In this document: positions 16,669 to 25,087 of the stretch, in pieces | Layout of the letters: each line of letters begins with the position of its first letter | Position numbering within the stretch: position 1 is the stretch's first letter | Translations under genes and position numbers: made by a program | The notes under the pieces: generated by a model | What the model saw: the letters and a program-made list of their open reading frames with translations, nothing else | Database searches by the model: none | What the model was told of the DNA's origin: nothing | Source: Zhouia amylolytica | Lineage (GTDB): Bacteria > Bacteroidota > Bacteroidia > Flavobacteriales > Flavobacteriaceae | Reading direction: 5' to 3' | Assembly: GCF_900116365.1 (NCBI RefSeq) | Contig: NZ_FPAG01000006.1 | Location: forward strand, 1-64,000 | Length of the DNA: 64,000 nucleotides

Positions 16669-17139
16669 ATGGATAAAGCAATGACTTTTAGGGAGGCAAA
16701 TAAAGCCGATATAAAACAAATTCAAATCGTCCGAAACTCTGTGGCCGAAAATACATTATCAAACCCTGATTTAGTAACGGATGATGATTGTTTGGATTTT
16801 ATAACGAAAAGGGGAAAAGGATGGGTTTGCGAAATTGATAATAAGATTGTCGGTTTTTCAATTGTAGATCTAAAAGAACATAATATTTGGGCTCTATTTG
16901 TACATCCATTCTATAGCGAGAAAGGCATTGGAAGAAAATTGCACGACATAATGTTGGATTGGTATTTTAATCAGACTTATCAAAATGTATGGTTGGGAAC
17001 TGCACCAAATACCAGAGCAGAGATGTTTTATAGAAAAGCGGGATGGACCGAAGTCGGAACTCATGGAAAAGGAGAGATAAAATTTGAAATGACATTCGAA
17101 AATTGGAAAGGGAACAGAACAGCAGGTAACGATGTGTAA
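16669..17139 (+). CDS. GNAT-family N-acetyltransferase
   Basis: Protein of 156 aa. The acetyl-CoA-binding motif A is LFVHPFYSEKGIGRKL (about 84-99; Q/R-x-x-G-x-G/A read as EKGIGR), and motif B holds PNTRAEMFYRKAGWTEVG. The substrate cannot be predicted. An alternative start is ATG 16681. The 3' end of the coding sequence runs into the next spacer, whose GGTAAC core lies five codons before the stop. Confidence 0.88.
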   Translation: MDKAMTFREANKADIKQIQIVRNSVAENTLSNPDLVTDDDCLDFITKRGKGWVCEIDNKIVGFSIVDLKEHNIWALFVHPFYSEKGIGRKLHDIMLDWYFNQTYQNVWLGTAPNTRAEMFYRKAGWTEVGTHGKGEIKFEMTFENWKGNRTAGNDV

Positions 17140-17328
17140 GTGCAATTTATTCAAGACATATTCTTTTTAGGAGTACATCAGTTGCTGGGCTCGTGTCGGC
17201 GGATTCGACTCTCCTTTGGCTGAGCTCAGGGGCAGGCTGGAGTCCACCTGGAATTGCGAGTGTCGGTGCTTAAGCGAAAAATAATTAATTTTAAAACCTT
17301 AACTGACGGATATACGATTCGTTACAAG
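17125..17328 (+). repeat. attC-like spacer 15, diverged
   Basis: It starts GGTAACGATGTGTAAGTGC inside the GNAT gene and ends GATTCGTTACAAG. Block B fragments (GCTCGTGTCGGCGGATTCGA) are inside. Terminal complementarity is weaker than in the other sites. Confidence 0.45.
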
Positions 17329-17349
17329 AAAACCTAATAAAATCGGGAT

Positions 17350-19107
17350 ATGAAAATTAAACATATTTTTCTGGCAGTATCATCTTGTTTATTATTGTTT
17401 TCTGTAATGGGTTTTGCCCAGGAAAAATCACATCCAAATATTATTATAATCATTACCGATGACCAGGGGTATGGGGACCTTGGTATTACTGGAAATCCTC
17501 ATGTGCAAACTCCCGTAATTGATAAGTTGGCAACTGAAAGTATTAGCTTTAATAACTTTTATGTTTCTCCGGTATGTGCCCCAACCCGTTCAAGTCTTAT
17601 GACCGGTCGCTATTCGTTGCGCACAGGGGTAAGAGATACGTATAACGGGGGAGCAATAATGGCATCAAACGAGGTGACTATTGCTGAAATGCTAAAACAA
17701 GCTGATTACAAAACCGGGGTTTTTGGTAAATGGCACTTGGGTGATAATTACCCGAGCAGACCGAGTGATCAGGGTTTTGATGAATCTCTGATCCACCTTT
17801 CCGGCGGAATGGGACAAGTTGGTGATATTACAACCTATTTTAAAGGGGATAAGAGTTATTTTGATCCTGTACTTTGGCACAATAATAAAAAAGAAGCCTA
17901 CAAGGGTTATTGCTCAGATATTTTCACAGAAGAGGCTATAAAATTTATTGAAAAAAATAATGAAGCACCCTTTTTCTGTTATCTCGCTTTTAACGCTCCT
18001 CATACTCCTTTGCAGGTTCCGGATAAGTATTATCAACAATATAGAGGAATTGACCCGGCATCTGGTTTCGAGAACGATAACAGGCCCTTTTCGGAAATGA
18101 CAGAGAAAGATAAAGAGGATGCCCGAAAAGTGTATGCAATGGTCACAAACATCGATGACAATATTGGTAAACTTTTAAAAAAACTAGATGACTTAAATAT
18201 TGCAGATGATACACTCATTATTTTTATGACTGATAATGGTCCGCAACAAACAAGATATGTAGGTGGCATGCGAGGTCGGAAAGGGGATGTTTATCAAGGG
18301 GGTGTTCGGGTACCATTTTATATTAAATATTCCTCTTTTGAGAAGCAGAAAGATATTGAAACCATGGCTGCTCATATTGATGTTTTGCCGACTATCGCAC
18401 AGATATGCAATGTTCCATTGCCCACTGAAAGAAAGATTGATGGTAAAAGTCTACTCCCGCTTATTAAGGGTAAGGGGGGTGATTGGGATAACAGATCGTT
18501 ATTTTTTTACTGGACAAGGCGTTATCCTGAACTTAATTATAATATGGCCTTGCGAAAAGGAAATTATAAACTGGTAGGAAAGACAGATTATAATGCCCCG
18601 ATTAAGGACTTTGAACTGTTTGACCTTGAAAAGGATCCATACGAACAAAATAATATCGTTTTAGAAAATCAAACAATTGCAAATAATCTTAAGGAAGAAC
18701 TCCATGAAACTTATAATGAATTAATTGCCTCTGAAAATCTCATTCAACATCCTCGGATTATTATCGGAAGTACCCATGAAAATCCTGTTATCCTAAACAG
18801 GAATGACGCGGGAGGACAACGCAGAATTTGGGATCAAGAAGAACTATATGGCAAATGGAGGGTTAGCATAGAAAAAGGATATTACGATATAAAATTTAAA
18901 TTTATTAAGCCGGTTAAAGCAAATGGCAGGATGTATTTAGAAACCAATGGATTGGTAAATCACGTACTAAATAAAAAAGAGGGGACAGATATCATTGAGA
19001 TGAAGAATGTCTTCTTTTCAGAAATGGATTGCGATTTGATACCATTCTATGCTATTGGCTCAAAAAACATTTTCCCATTTTGGGTTGAAATGAAAAGGAT
19101 TGATTAA
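17350..19107 (+). CDS. Sulfatase (arylsulfatase type)
   Basis: Protein of 585 aa with a signal peptide (VMGFAQEK). Family S1 sulfatase motifs are clear: metal-binding ITDDQGYGD (about 36-44) and the formylglycine signature CAPTRSSLMTGR with Cys76, which a maturase must oxidise; VFGKWHLG and FMTDNGPQ follow. It would remove sulfate esters from sulfated glycans or aryl substrates in the periplasm. No maturase is in the window, so it must be encoded elsewhere. The next gene is only 21 bases downstream with no spacer, making this a two-gene unit. Confidence 0.92.
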   Translation: MKIKHIFLAVSSCLLLFSVMGFAQEKSHPNIIIIITDDQGYGDLGITGNPHVQTPVIDKLATESISFNNFYVSPVCAPTRSSLMTGRYSLRTGVRDTYNGGAIMASNEVTIAEMLKQADYKTGVFGKWHLGDNYPSRPSDQGFDESLIHLSGGMGQVGDITTYFKGDKSYFDPVLWHNNKKEAYKGYCSDIFTEEAIKFIEKNNEAPFFCYLAFNAPHTPLQVPDKYYQQYRGIDPASGFENDNRPFSEMTEKDKEDARKVYAMVTNIDDNIGKLLKKLDDLNIADDTLIIFMTDNGPQQTRYVGGMRGRKGDVYQGGVRVPFYIKYSSFEKQKDIETMAAHIDVLPTIAQICNVPLPTERKIDGKSLLPLIKGKGGDWDNRSLFFYWTRRYPELNYNMALRKGNYKLVGKTDYNAPIKDFELFDLEKDPYEQNNIVLENQTIANNLKEELHETYNELIASENLIQHPRIIIGSTHENPVILNRNDAGGQRRIWDQEELYGKWRVSIEKGYYDIKFKFIKPVKANGRMYLETNGLVNHVLNKKEGTDIIEMKNVFFSEMDCDLIPFYAIGSKNIFPFWVEMKRID

Positions 19108-19128
19108 TGCCTATGTGTGTAATTTGAG

Positions 19129-19512
19129 ATGAAAGTAATTAGACTGATATTTAAATTATTGATTGGAGCAGGCATAATTTACGTTATTTCTGTAATGGTT
19201 TTAGCATTAAAACCTGGTATCAATGATTTTTTCAACCGGACTGAATTTGTAAGCAGGGAATGGATTAATTGGGAAGATACTGAATCATCGTTTGGAGTAA
19301 GATGGAATATGACTCATGATTTAATTCAAAACTATGATTTAATAGGAAAGACCAGGAAGGAAATAGAACAACTACTAGGAAAACCAACTAGGGAAACGAA
19401 ATACGAAATGAGATACTATCTGGGTTTGACAGGGCATGGAATTAATACAGGGGCTTTGACTTTTGAATTTAAAAATGATCGCGTAACAAAATTTGAAATT
19501 TGGCAAGGTTAA
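19129..19512 (+). CDS. BamE/SmpA-like small anchored protein
   Basis: Protein of 127 aa with one N-terminal hydrophobic segment (about 5-27) and no lipobox. The C-terminal half has YDLIGKTRKEIEQLLGKPT followed by beta strands (MRYYLGLTGHG, GALTFEFKNDRVTKFEIWQ). This is the alpha-alpha-beta-beta layout of SmpA/OmlA (BamE)-type domains. It follows the sulfatase by 21 bases, so the two are probably co-transcribed, but a functional link is not shown. Confidence 0.65.
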   Translation: MKVIRLIFKLLIGAGIIYVISVMVLALKPGINDFFNRTEFVSREWINWEDTESSFGVRWNMTHDLIQNYDLIGKTRKEIEQLLGKPTRETKYEMRYYLGLTGHGINTGALTFEFKNDRVTKFEIWQG

Positions 19513-19514
19513 AG

Positions 19515-19704
19515 GCTGTATACAACTTTTGGTATAGTTCATTGCTTCTGATTTTTCTTGTGGAAAGTCCTCTCAAATATGGTATCTTCGGTTTACGGCG
19601 GAAAATCCTCGTGGGTTTTGTTCATCATATCTTGATTGGTAAATTAGGTATTCATGAATCCTTGGGATTTTGGGCAACGGAATCATAGCCAAACACGTTA
19701 GCTA
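19515..19704 (+). repeat. attC-like spacer 16 (block C)
   Basis: It starts GCTGTATACAACTTTTGGTA and ends CATAGCCAAACACGTTAGCTA. The ends are complementary (TTTGGTATAG with CATAGCCAAA). The interior is block C (GGCGGAAAATCCTCGTGGG). An ATTTGAAAATG start context follows. Confidence 0.6.
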
Positions 19705-19728
19705 ATATTTGAAAATGAAATCAAAAAT

Positions 19729-20373
19729 ATGATTGAAAATAACAATTCTGACCAAGAGAACCCTTGGTTGAAATGGGCTATTGAGCTTCAGTTTATTTCT
19801 CAAGCTGGAATTACTTATTCAAAAGACCCTTTTGACTTGGAAAGATTTGAAAGGATAAGAGAAATTTCAGCGGAAATAATGAGTTTGAAATCTGGGTGGA
19901 ACCTGGACAAAGTAAAAAACGTTTTTTGCAATGAAACAGGTTTTCAAACACCAAAACTTGATACAAGAGCAGCTATTTTTAGAGATAATAAAATCCTTTT
20001 GGTTAAGGAGAATAATGGCACCTGGTCTTTACCAGGTGGATGGGTTGATGTTAACGAATCAATAAAATCAAATACAATAAAAGAGGTAAAAGAAGAATCG
20101 GGATTTAACGTTAAACCTTTAAATCTAATCGCGGTTCAGGACAGAAATAATCATAATAAACCTTTATATGCTTATGGTGTTTGCAAAGTTTTTGTCCGAT
20201 GTGAGATTTTGGAAGAAGATGTTGAATTTATTCCCAATATTGAAACAATTGAACGGAATTTTTTTACAGTAGATAGTTTACCTGTACTTGCAACTGAAAA
20301 AAATACGGAAGAGCAAATAAAGCTATGCTTTAAGGCAAATTCTTCAGACCATTGGAAAACAATCTTTGATTAA
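19729..20373 (+). CDS. Nudix hydrolase with N-terminal accessory domain
   Basis: Protein of 214 aa. An N-terminal helical domain (about 1-75) of the kind found in YjhB-like Nudix proteins precedes the Nudix fold. The Nudix box spans 104-126: Gly104, Glu110, then KEVKEESGF where the usual Arg is Lys118 and the metal-binding pair is Glu122/Glu123. Likely substrates are nucleoside-diphosphate derivatives such as ADP-ribose; not determined. The ATG at 19715 in the canonical array context gives only MKSKI and a stop overlapping this ATG, so translation may be coupled. Confidence 0.88.
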   Translation: MIENNNSDQENPWLKWAIELQFISQAGITYSKDPFDLERFERIREISAEIMSLKSGWNLDKVKNVFCNETGFQTPKLDTRAAIFRDNKILLVKENNGTWSLPGGWVDVNESIKSNTIKEVKEESGFNVKPLNLIAVQDRNNHNKPLYAYGVCKVFVRCEILEEDVEFIPNIETIERNFFTVDSLPVLATEKNTEEQIKLCFKANSSDHWKTIFD

Positions 20374-20381
20374 TAATAGTT

Positions 20382-20452
20382 GCACCTAACCATGGCTATG
20401 AAATCATAGCGCCCTTCGGGATGTTAATGCATATAGCTAAACCGTTAGTAAC
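20382..20452 (+). repeat. attC-like spacer 17, short form
   Basis: At 71 bp this is the most attC-like site by size. It starts GCACCTAACCATGGCTATGA and ends ATATAGCTAAACCGTTAGTAA. CTAACCATGGCTAT pairs with ATAGCTAAACCGTTAG, and an inner palindrome lies around GCCCTTCGGG. Confidence 0.65.
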
Positions 20453-20470
20453 ACTATAAAATGAACTAAT

Positions 20471-21523
20471 TTGACAATTACTGAACTTATAAGTGACATT
20501 GGAAAAATCATCGTTTTTTTAATGATCTTGATGTCCATTTTCTTGATTACTGTCAAGTCTTCAAAAAAACTATCTAACTACCTGTTTGCAGCCTTTCTTT
20601 TGGTTACTGCTATTGACTTTTCAGGACTGTTTTTATCGATTCAAAATACTACCTGGAATAGTCTGAAAATCGCTTCGGTTTTGCTACAAATGCCATTATT
20701 CTATTTGTATGTGCAATCTGTTTGTTATTTCAACTTCAATCTAAAAACAAAGCACTTACTACATGCCCTTTTATTTTTTGGTATGTTTATACTATTGATG
20801 GCTACTTCTGTTTCTGCTGAAAACTATATGCTTTATGAGATAATAAATAAAGTACAGTACTATAGTTATATGGTTGCTGTATTATTCACTTTGAGTCATT
20901 TCAAAAAACTATATCAGGAAAACTATTCCGCCAATCATTACAACACCTATAAATGGCTGTTGCAAATCACCATTTTATTTTTAATCGGAAGCTGTTTTGT
21001 CTTACTAAGAGGCTTTATCCCAAATGGAGAAAATGACATATTACTAACGAGTTTAAACTTGTTGATATTTGTTTTTGCCTTGTTTGTTGTATGTTGGTTT
21101 GTATTAAAAGCGCTTTACAGGCCCAGTTTATTCCTGGGAGTTGACAAAAATTTAAGCCTCCTTAAATCCAAAGAAAAATCAGATACTGAAGTCGAACAAA
21201 CTTTGGAGCAACTTACCAACTATATGATTTCTGAAAAACCATACCTGGACTCCGAAATTAGCTTACAAAAACTAGCGTTGCTTCTAAATCTTCCGGAGAA
21301 ACAACTTTCGCAACTTATTAACCAACAAACAGGAAAACACTTTTTTGATTATATCAATGAATTTCGAATAAATGAAGCCAAGATACTCTTAAAGGAAAAT
21401 CCGGATTTAACTGTTCTGGAAATATTGTATGATATAGGTTTTAATTCAAAATCATCTTTTTACACGGCATTTAAAAAACAGACCTCCCAAACCCCCACGG
21501 CCTACAGAAAATCAATGAATTAA
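20471..21523 (+). CDS. AraC-type regulator with membrane N-terminus
   Basis: Protein of 350 aa starting at TTG 20471. The ATG ten bases upstream, placed as in other units, reads only two codons. Six or seven hydrophobic helices fill residues 5-220. The C-terminal AraC/XylS DNA-binding domain spans about 250-348 (LQKLALLLNLPEKQLSQLIN, then FFDYINEFRINEAKILL and the second helix-turn-helix with SSFYTAFKKQT). Such membrane-bound AraC proteins sense envelope or extracellular signals. A terminator follows, then a serine hydrolase gene it may control. Confidence 0.85.
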   Translation: MTITELISDIGKIIVFLMILMSIFLITVKSSKKLSNYLFAAFLLVTAIDFSGLFLSIQNTTWNSLKIASVLLQMPLFYLYVQSVCYFNFNLKTKHLLHALLFFGMFILLMATSVSAENYMLYEIINKVQYYSYMVAVLFTLSHFKKLYQENYSANHYNTYKWLLQITILFLIGSCFVLLRGFIPNGENDILLTSLNLLIFVFALFVVCWFVLKALYRPSLFLGVDKNLSLLKSKEKSDTEVEQTLEQLTNYMISEKPYLDSEISLQKLALLLNLPEKQLSQLINQQTGKHFFDYINEFRINEAKILLKENPDLTVLEILYDIGFNSKSSFYTAFKKQTSQTPTAYRKSMN

Positions 21524-21567
21524 CAATGGTCTGACTTTAAATCGAACTCTTTTTTTTATGAAAAAGC

Positions 21568-21597
21568 AGTCCGATTTCCGATACTCGGACTCTTTTT
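21568..21597 (+). terminator. Rho-independent terminator after the AraC-type gene
   Basis: The stem AGTCCGA / TCGGACT with loop TTTCCGATAC is followed by CTTTTTATA. Confidence 0.75.
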
Positions 21598-21642
21598 ATA
21601 GCCTTATGATTCACTTTTGTCCGGAACAAAAGTTATATCAAC

Positions 21643-23280
21643 ATGAATCATAAAGTTTTTATTGTTTTCTCACTTTTAATATCGTTATCTACATTTAGTT
21701 TAGCCCAAAACAATGCCATTGAACGGGTACCCTACACCAGGATTGATTCTATTTTTCAATCATACTGCAATCCTGATGAACCTGGAATGGCCATTGGAAT
21801 TGTTAAAGATGGAGAAGTTATTTATAAGGGTTCGAGAGGAATGGCAGATCTTTCCAATAAGCTTTCAATAACTGATACGACTGCCTTTAATATTGCTTCT
21901 GTATCTAAACAGTTTACAGCATTATTGGCTCTTATGGCAGAGCAAGAGGGGAAAATTAAGTTGGATGATGACATCAGACAGTACCTGCCAGAGTTAAAGC
22001 ATCTTCCAAATAAAATTACTATCAAGCAACTTGCGAATCATTCTCACGGTTTGCCAAACTACTCTGATGTAATGGCTATGATAGGTTTTGGATTGTCTTC
22101 GCCAATGCGTAACGACCGGGCAGTAGAAACCTTATTGCACGTAAAACGGGTCAACTTTAAAGCTGGTACACAATATCAATATGGAAACTCCGGATTTATG
22201 CTTCTTGCTGAGATCTTAAAACGTGTTTACAAAAAGCCATTCCCAGTCCTTATAAAGGAAAAGATATTTAAACCACTCAATATGACTCATACTGATGTAA
22301 TTGATAACTCCAACGCCATTATCAATAATATCGCAATAGCATACTCAAAGAGGGGTAATGCGTATATGGAATATCCAAACAGACAGATGGAAAGTGGCTC
22401 ATCTAATGTGCATACGTCATTGAATGACATGATCAAATGGGTGAAAAATTTTCAAAATCCTATAGTAGGTTCTGAGAATCAAATCAATCGGTTATCAAAA
22501 AAGACCATATCTATTACTAAAACCGGGGATTTAAATTACGGCTTAGGACTTTATACTGAAACTTACAAGGGGCAAAAATTCGTTTTTCATGGTGGTGGAA
22601 CTGCGGGATATCGTGCATATGTTTTGCATGTGCCTGAACATAATTTTTCAATCATCACATTAGGTAATCAGCAAAGCTTTGATTGTCTGCATGTAATTTA
22701 CGATATATTAGAATTGTATTTTGGAACCTATTTTGAAGAACCTACTGCGGAAAAAATCTCTTACACTGAAGAAGCGTTAAAAACATATGCAGGAACCTAC
22801 AGGTTTCAACCCGGACAGTATTGGACGTTTAAGGCAAAAGGGAAAAATCTCTACTTTGAGGGCGTAGAACAGCCTCTTTCTTCGGTTGGTAAAGGCAAAT
22901 TTGAATTCTTTCTACCATTTTCGTTTATTACTTTTCACCCAAACGCTCTGGAATTTCGAATCAGTGATATGAATTATCACTGCGAAAAAATAGATTTTAA
23001 TGTACCTGTTTTTAGTAAAGAAGAACTGGAGGCTTATGTTGGTGTTTTTAAAAATGAGGAATTCAACGTGTTTTATGAGCTATTAATAATCGAAGACCAT
23101 CTTGTGGCAAAGCATCTAACAAATGGTGAAATTATTTTAACTCCACTATCAAAAAACAGCTTTTATGCTCAATATCCCTTAGGGGAATTGGATTTTCAGC
23201 TCAACTCTGAAGGAAAGGTAAATGGATTTGTTTTGAATGGTCAGAATTTCAGTAATCTAAAATTCATGAAAGTGAATTAA
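21643..23280 (+). CDS. Serine hydrolase, beta-lactamase family, with C-terminal extension
   Basis: Protein of 545 aa with a signal peptide ending near FSLAQN. Motifs: S-x-x-K at Ser86-Lys89 (SVSK), Y-x-N at Tyr180-Asn182 (YGN), and HGGG near 320 for the third motif. About 190 C-terminal residues form one or two extra beta domains (YAGTYRFQPGQYWTF and AYVGVFKNEEF are parallel repeats of the type seen after this catalytic domain). It probably hydrolyses a peptide or ester in the periplasm. No spacer separates it from the AraC-type gene, so the two may form one unit. Confidence 0.88.
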   Translation: MNHKVFIVFSLLISLSTFSLAQNNAIERVPYTRIDSIFQSYCNPDEPGMAIGIVKDGEVIYKGSRGMADLSNKLSITDTTAFNIASVSKQFTALLALMAEQEGKIKLDDDIRQYLPELKHLPNKITIKQLANHSHGLPNYSDVMAMIGFGLSSPMRNDRAVETLLHVKRVNFKAGTQYQYGNSGFMLLAEILKRVYKKPFPVLIKEKIFKPLNMTHTDVIDNSNAIINNIAIAYSKRGNAYMEYPNRQMESGSSNVHTSLNDMIKWVKNFQNPIVGSENQINRLSKKTISITKTGDLNYGLGLYTETYKGQKFVFHGGGTAGYRAYVLHVPEHNFSIITLGNQQSFDCLHVIYDILELYFGTYFEEPTAEKISYTEEALKTYAGTYRFQPGQYWTFKAKGKNLYFEGVEQPLSSVGKGKFEFFLPFSFITFHPNALEFRISDMNYHCEKIDFNVPVFSKEELEAYVGVFKNEEFNVFYELLIIEDHLVAKHLTNGEIILTPLSKNSFYAQYPLGELDFQLNSEGKVNGFVLNGQNFSNLKFMKVN

Positions 23281-23282
23281 AA

Positions 23283-23388
23283 TTTAGCTATATTCATATC
23301 AATGAAATTTAGTTCGGCGGAAAGAATCCTGTGGGTTATATTCATCCCGAAATCATAAAAAGTTTTATTTAAGTGAACCGTTAGGGTG
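23283..23388 (+). repeat. Spacer 18, truncated block C
   Basis: A shortened block C (CGGCGGAAAGAATCCTGTGG, TTATATTCATCCCG) ends GTGAACCGTTAGGGTG. The 5' core is not recognisable. This is the last attC-like site before the conserved region. Confidence 0.45.
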
Positions 23389-23421
23389 ATGTTTTATCTT
23401 ATTAACCTCCAATTTTAGCCA

Positions 23422-24165
23422 TTGAGTACGTTATTACAATTTGAACAATTTTATTTAACGGTAAAGCGCAACCGATGGTATTGGTTGTTTTCCATCTTTT
23501 GTCGCGTAAGTTTAGCTTTTGCGTTTATTGTTGCCGGGATGGTAAAGATAGTTGGTGAACGGTTTGCGAGCGGGTTATCGGTTGTGCATCCGATGGGGGC
23601 TTATCTTGAAGCCTTGCATCACACGGGTTACTATTATACTTTTATTGGGGTTGCCCAGGTAATAGCTGCTATTTTGTTGTTAATCCCCAGAACGGTTGCC
23701 TTGGGTGCCTTGCTTTATTTTTCAATTATATTCAATATCTGGGTGCTCTCGTATGCAGTACGGTTTGAAGGTTCTTTTGTGACTTCTCCTTTGATGGTAT
23801 TAGCAAACATCTTTCTTCTTGTCTGGAATTATGACCGGTTAAGATTTATTTTACCGATTAAGCAGTTTTCTGCAATCGGGATTTTTGAGAAGCCAAAAAA
23901 ATACTCCACTAAGTTCCCATGGAAATTTTTTATGGGGGTTTTCCTAACTGTTGTTTTGACCATTGCTTTTGCCGAGTTTGGTTATGAGGTGATGCCAAGG
24001 AACTCATTGTCGGATTGTCAGAAGCAATTTAAAGGGACTGCAAATGAAAAGTCGGGGTTTGAGTTTTGTGAATGTATTCATGTTAACGGAAATTCATTGG
24101 ATGACTGCCTGGAGGAATTTGAGCGGGCAAAAACGAAGATGGATTCCGCAACAAGTGCGGAATGA
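23422..24165 (+). CDS. DoxX-like membrane protein
   Basis: Protein of 247 aa from TTG 23422. Four or five hydrophobic helices match DoxX-type proteins (CRVSLAFAFIVAGMVKIVGE, then GYYYTFIGVAQVIAAILLLI). A Cys-rich tail follows (DCQKQF, FEFCECIHVNG, DDCLEEF). The exact activity of this group is not known; relatives act with quinones or thiol-redox partners. The final eight codons (MDSATSAE) and the stop are read from a REP-like hairpin, so the original C-terminus was probably replaced by the insertion. Confidence 0.75.
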   Translation: MSTLLQFEQFYLTVKRNRWYWLFSIFCRVSLAFAFIVAGMVKIVGERFASGLSVVHPMGAYLEALHHTGYYYTFIGVAQVIAAILLLIPRTVALGALLYFSIIFNIWVLSYAVRFEGSFVTSPLMVLANIFLLVWNYDRLRFILPIKQFSAIGIFEKPKKYSTKFPWKFFMGVFLTVVLTIAFAEFGYEVMPRNSLSDCQKQFKGTANEKSGFEFCECIHVNGNSLDDCLEEFERAKTKMDSATSAE

Positions 24166-24276
24166 CATGGAGTGGGAGTGCCCAGTGGGGGATGGATTCC
24201 GCAATGAATGCGGAATGACAATGAGAGCGATGAAGGCCTAGTGGGAATGGATTCCGCAACAAGTGCGGAATGACAT
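24139..24276 (+). repeat. REP-like hairpin cluster 1
   Basis: Three copies of a 29-base unit of the form ATGGATTCCGC...GCGGAATGACA at 24139, 24190 and 24247. All point the same way. Stem TTCCGCA / TGCGGAA with a 5-base loop. Confidence 0.85.
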
Positions 24277-24281
24277 AAAGG

Positions 24282-24800
24282 AAAAAACAATTTCCTCCTT
24301 TAGGGGGTTAGGGGGTAAGAATTTATTTTGTGTTACGTCATTGCGAGCCTTGTGTTAACAAGGCGTGGCAATCTTTTCAAAAGAAGTCACCAACCTTCAT
24401 AAGATCTCCCAAATTATAATCTATTGTTCATTTTTGTATTCGAGAGGTTATCTATTGTTTTTAAAGGTTCTCATGATGTGCTTCGCAGTTCTTGAAACAA
24501 AAACGAACCAAAAAATTCAAGACTGTAATAGGAAATTGCTATCGCACCATTCTTCCCTGGCGCCGGCTGGCTCCTTCGCTAAAAATGTATACTATACATT
24601 TTAATAACGCTTGGCCCTATGCTTGAAACAAGTTTCGCACTTTCGTTTTTCCGCTCTTTATTTACTCACCTTTTTTTAATTGTAAATTAGGTGTTCGTGA
24701 TGTGCTTCGCAGTTCTTGATTACAGTCGATATAAAGGAAACCCCAAACAAATGTCATTGCGAGCCTTGCGATAGCAAAAATACCTCTCGACGGGCGCCCT
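24282..24800. repeat. Non-coding repeat region, element copy 1
   Basis: No gene is seen between 24166 and 25087. This part carries the hairpin at 24340-24372 (ATTGCGAGCCTTG / CAAGGCGTGGCAAT) and a repeat of about 300 bases whose landmarks are GTATTCGAGAGGTT, CATGATGTGCTTCGCAGTTC, GGCGCCGGCTGGCTCC and TGATTACAGTCGATATAAA. Further copies lie at 34365-34580 and 34799-35093. The 79-codon reading frame across it is repeat sequence, not a gene. Confidence 0.75.
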
Positions 24801-24921
24801 TTTCTTTGGTTCGTTTCTTTTGGGTGGTCAAAAGAAATGAATAGCGAATTGTGTTTGAATGAAGATTATCATTGGGAATAATTTTAATCCTTGGAATAGG
24901 TATTTAGAAACCATACGAAAA

Positions 24922-24986
24922 AGTGGATTCCGCAACAAGTGCGGAATGACATCGTGTGGATTCCGTGACAAGCACGGAATGACATG
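24922..24986 (+). repeat. REP-like hairpins, two copies
   Basis: One copy has stem TTCCGCA / TGCGGAA, the other TTCCGTG / CACGGAA, a compensated change. Confidence 0.85.
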
Positions 24987-25034
24987 GAGTGGGGAATGAC
25001 AAGTAATAAGAAAACCTTTTGATAATGCGATTAT

Positions 25035-25065
25035 TTTGCGGGGTGATATATAAATAGTACTTTTG
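25035..25065 (+). promoter_or_regulatory. Promoter of the SulP gene
   Basis: TTTG at 25035-25038, then 19 bases, then TACTTTTG at 25058-25065. This matches the Bacteroidota TTTG-N19-TAnnTTTG consensus and lies 22 bases before the ATG. Confidence 0.75.
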
Positions 25066-25087
25066 CGCCCTTTAAAACTAACCCATT

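Noticed and set aside
24365-24604. 79-codon frame, also seen at 34313
   Set aside because: It is conserved only because the underlying repeat is conserved; copies are truncated and lack a start context.
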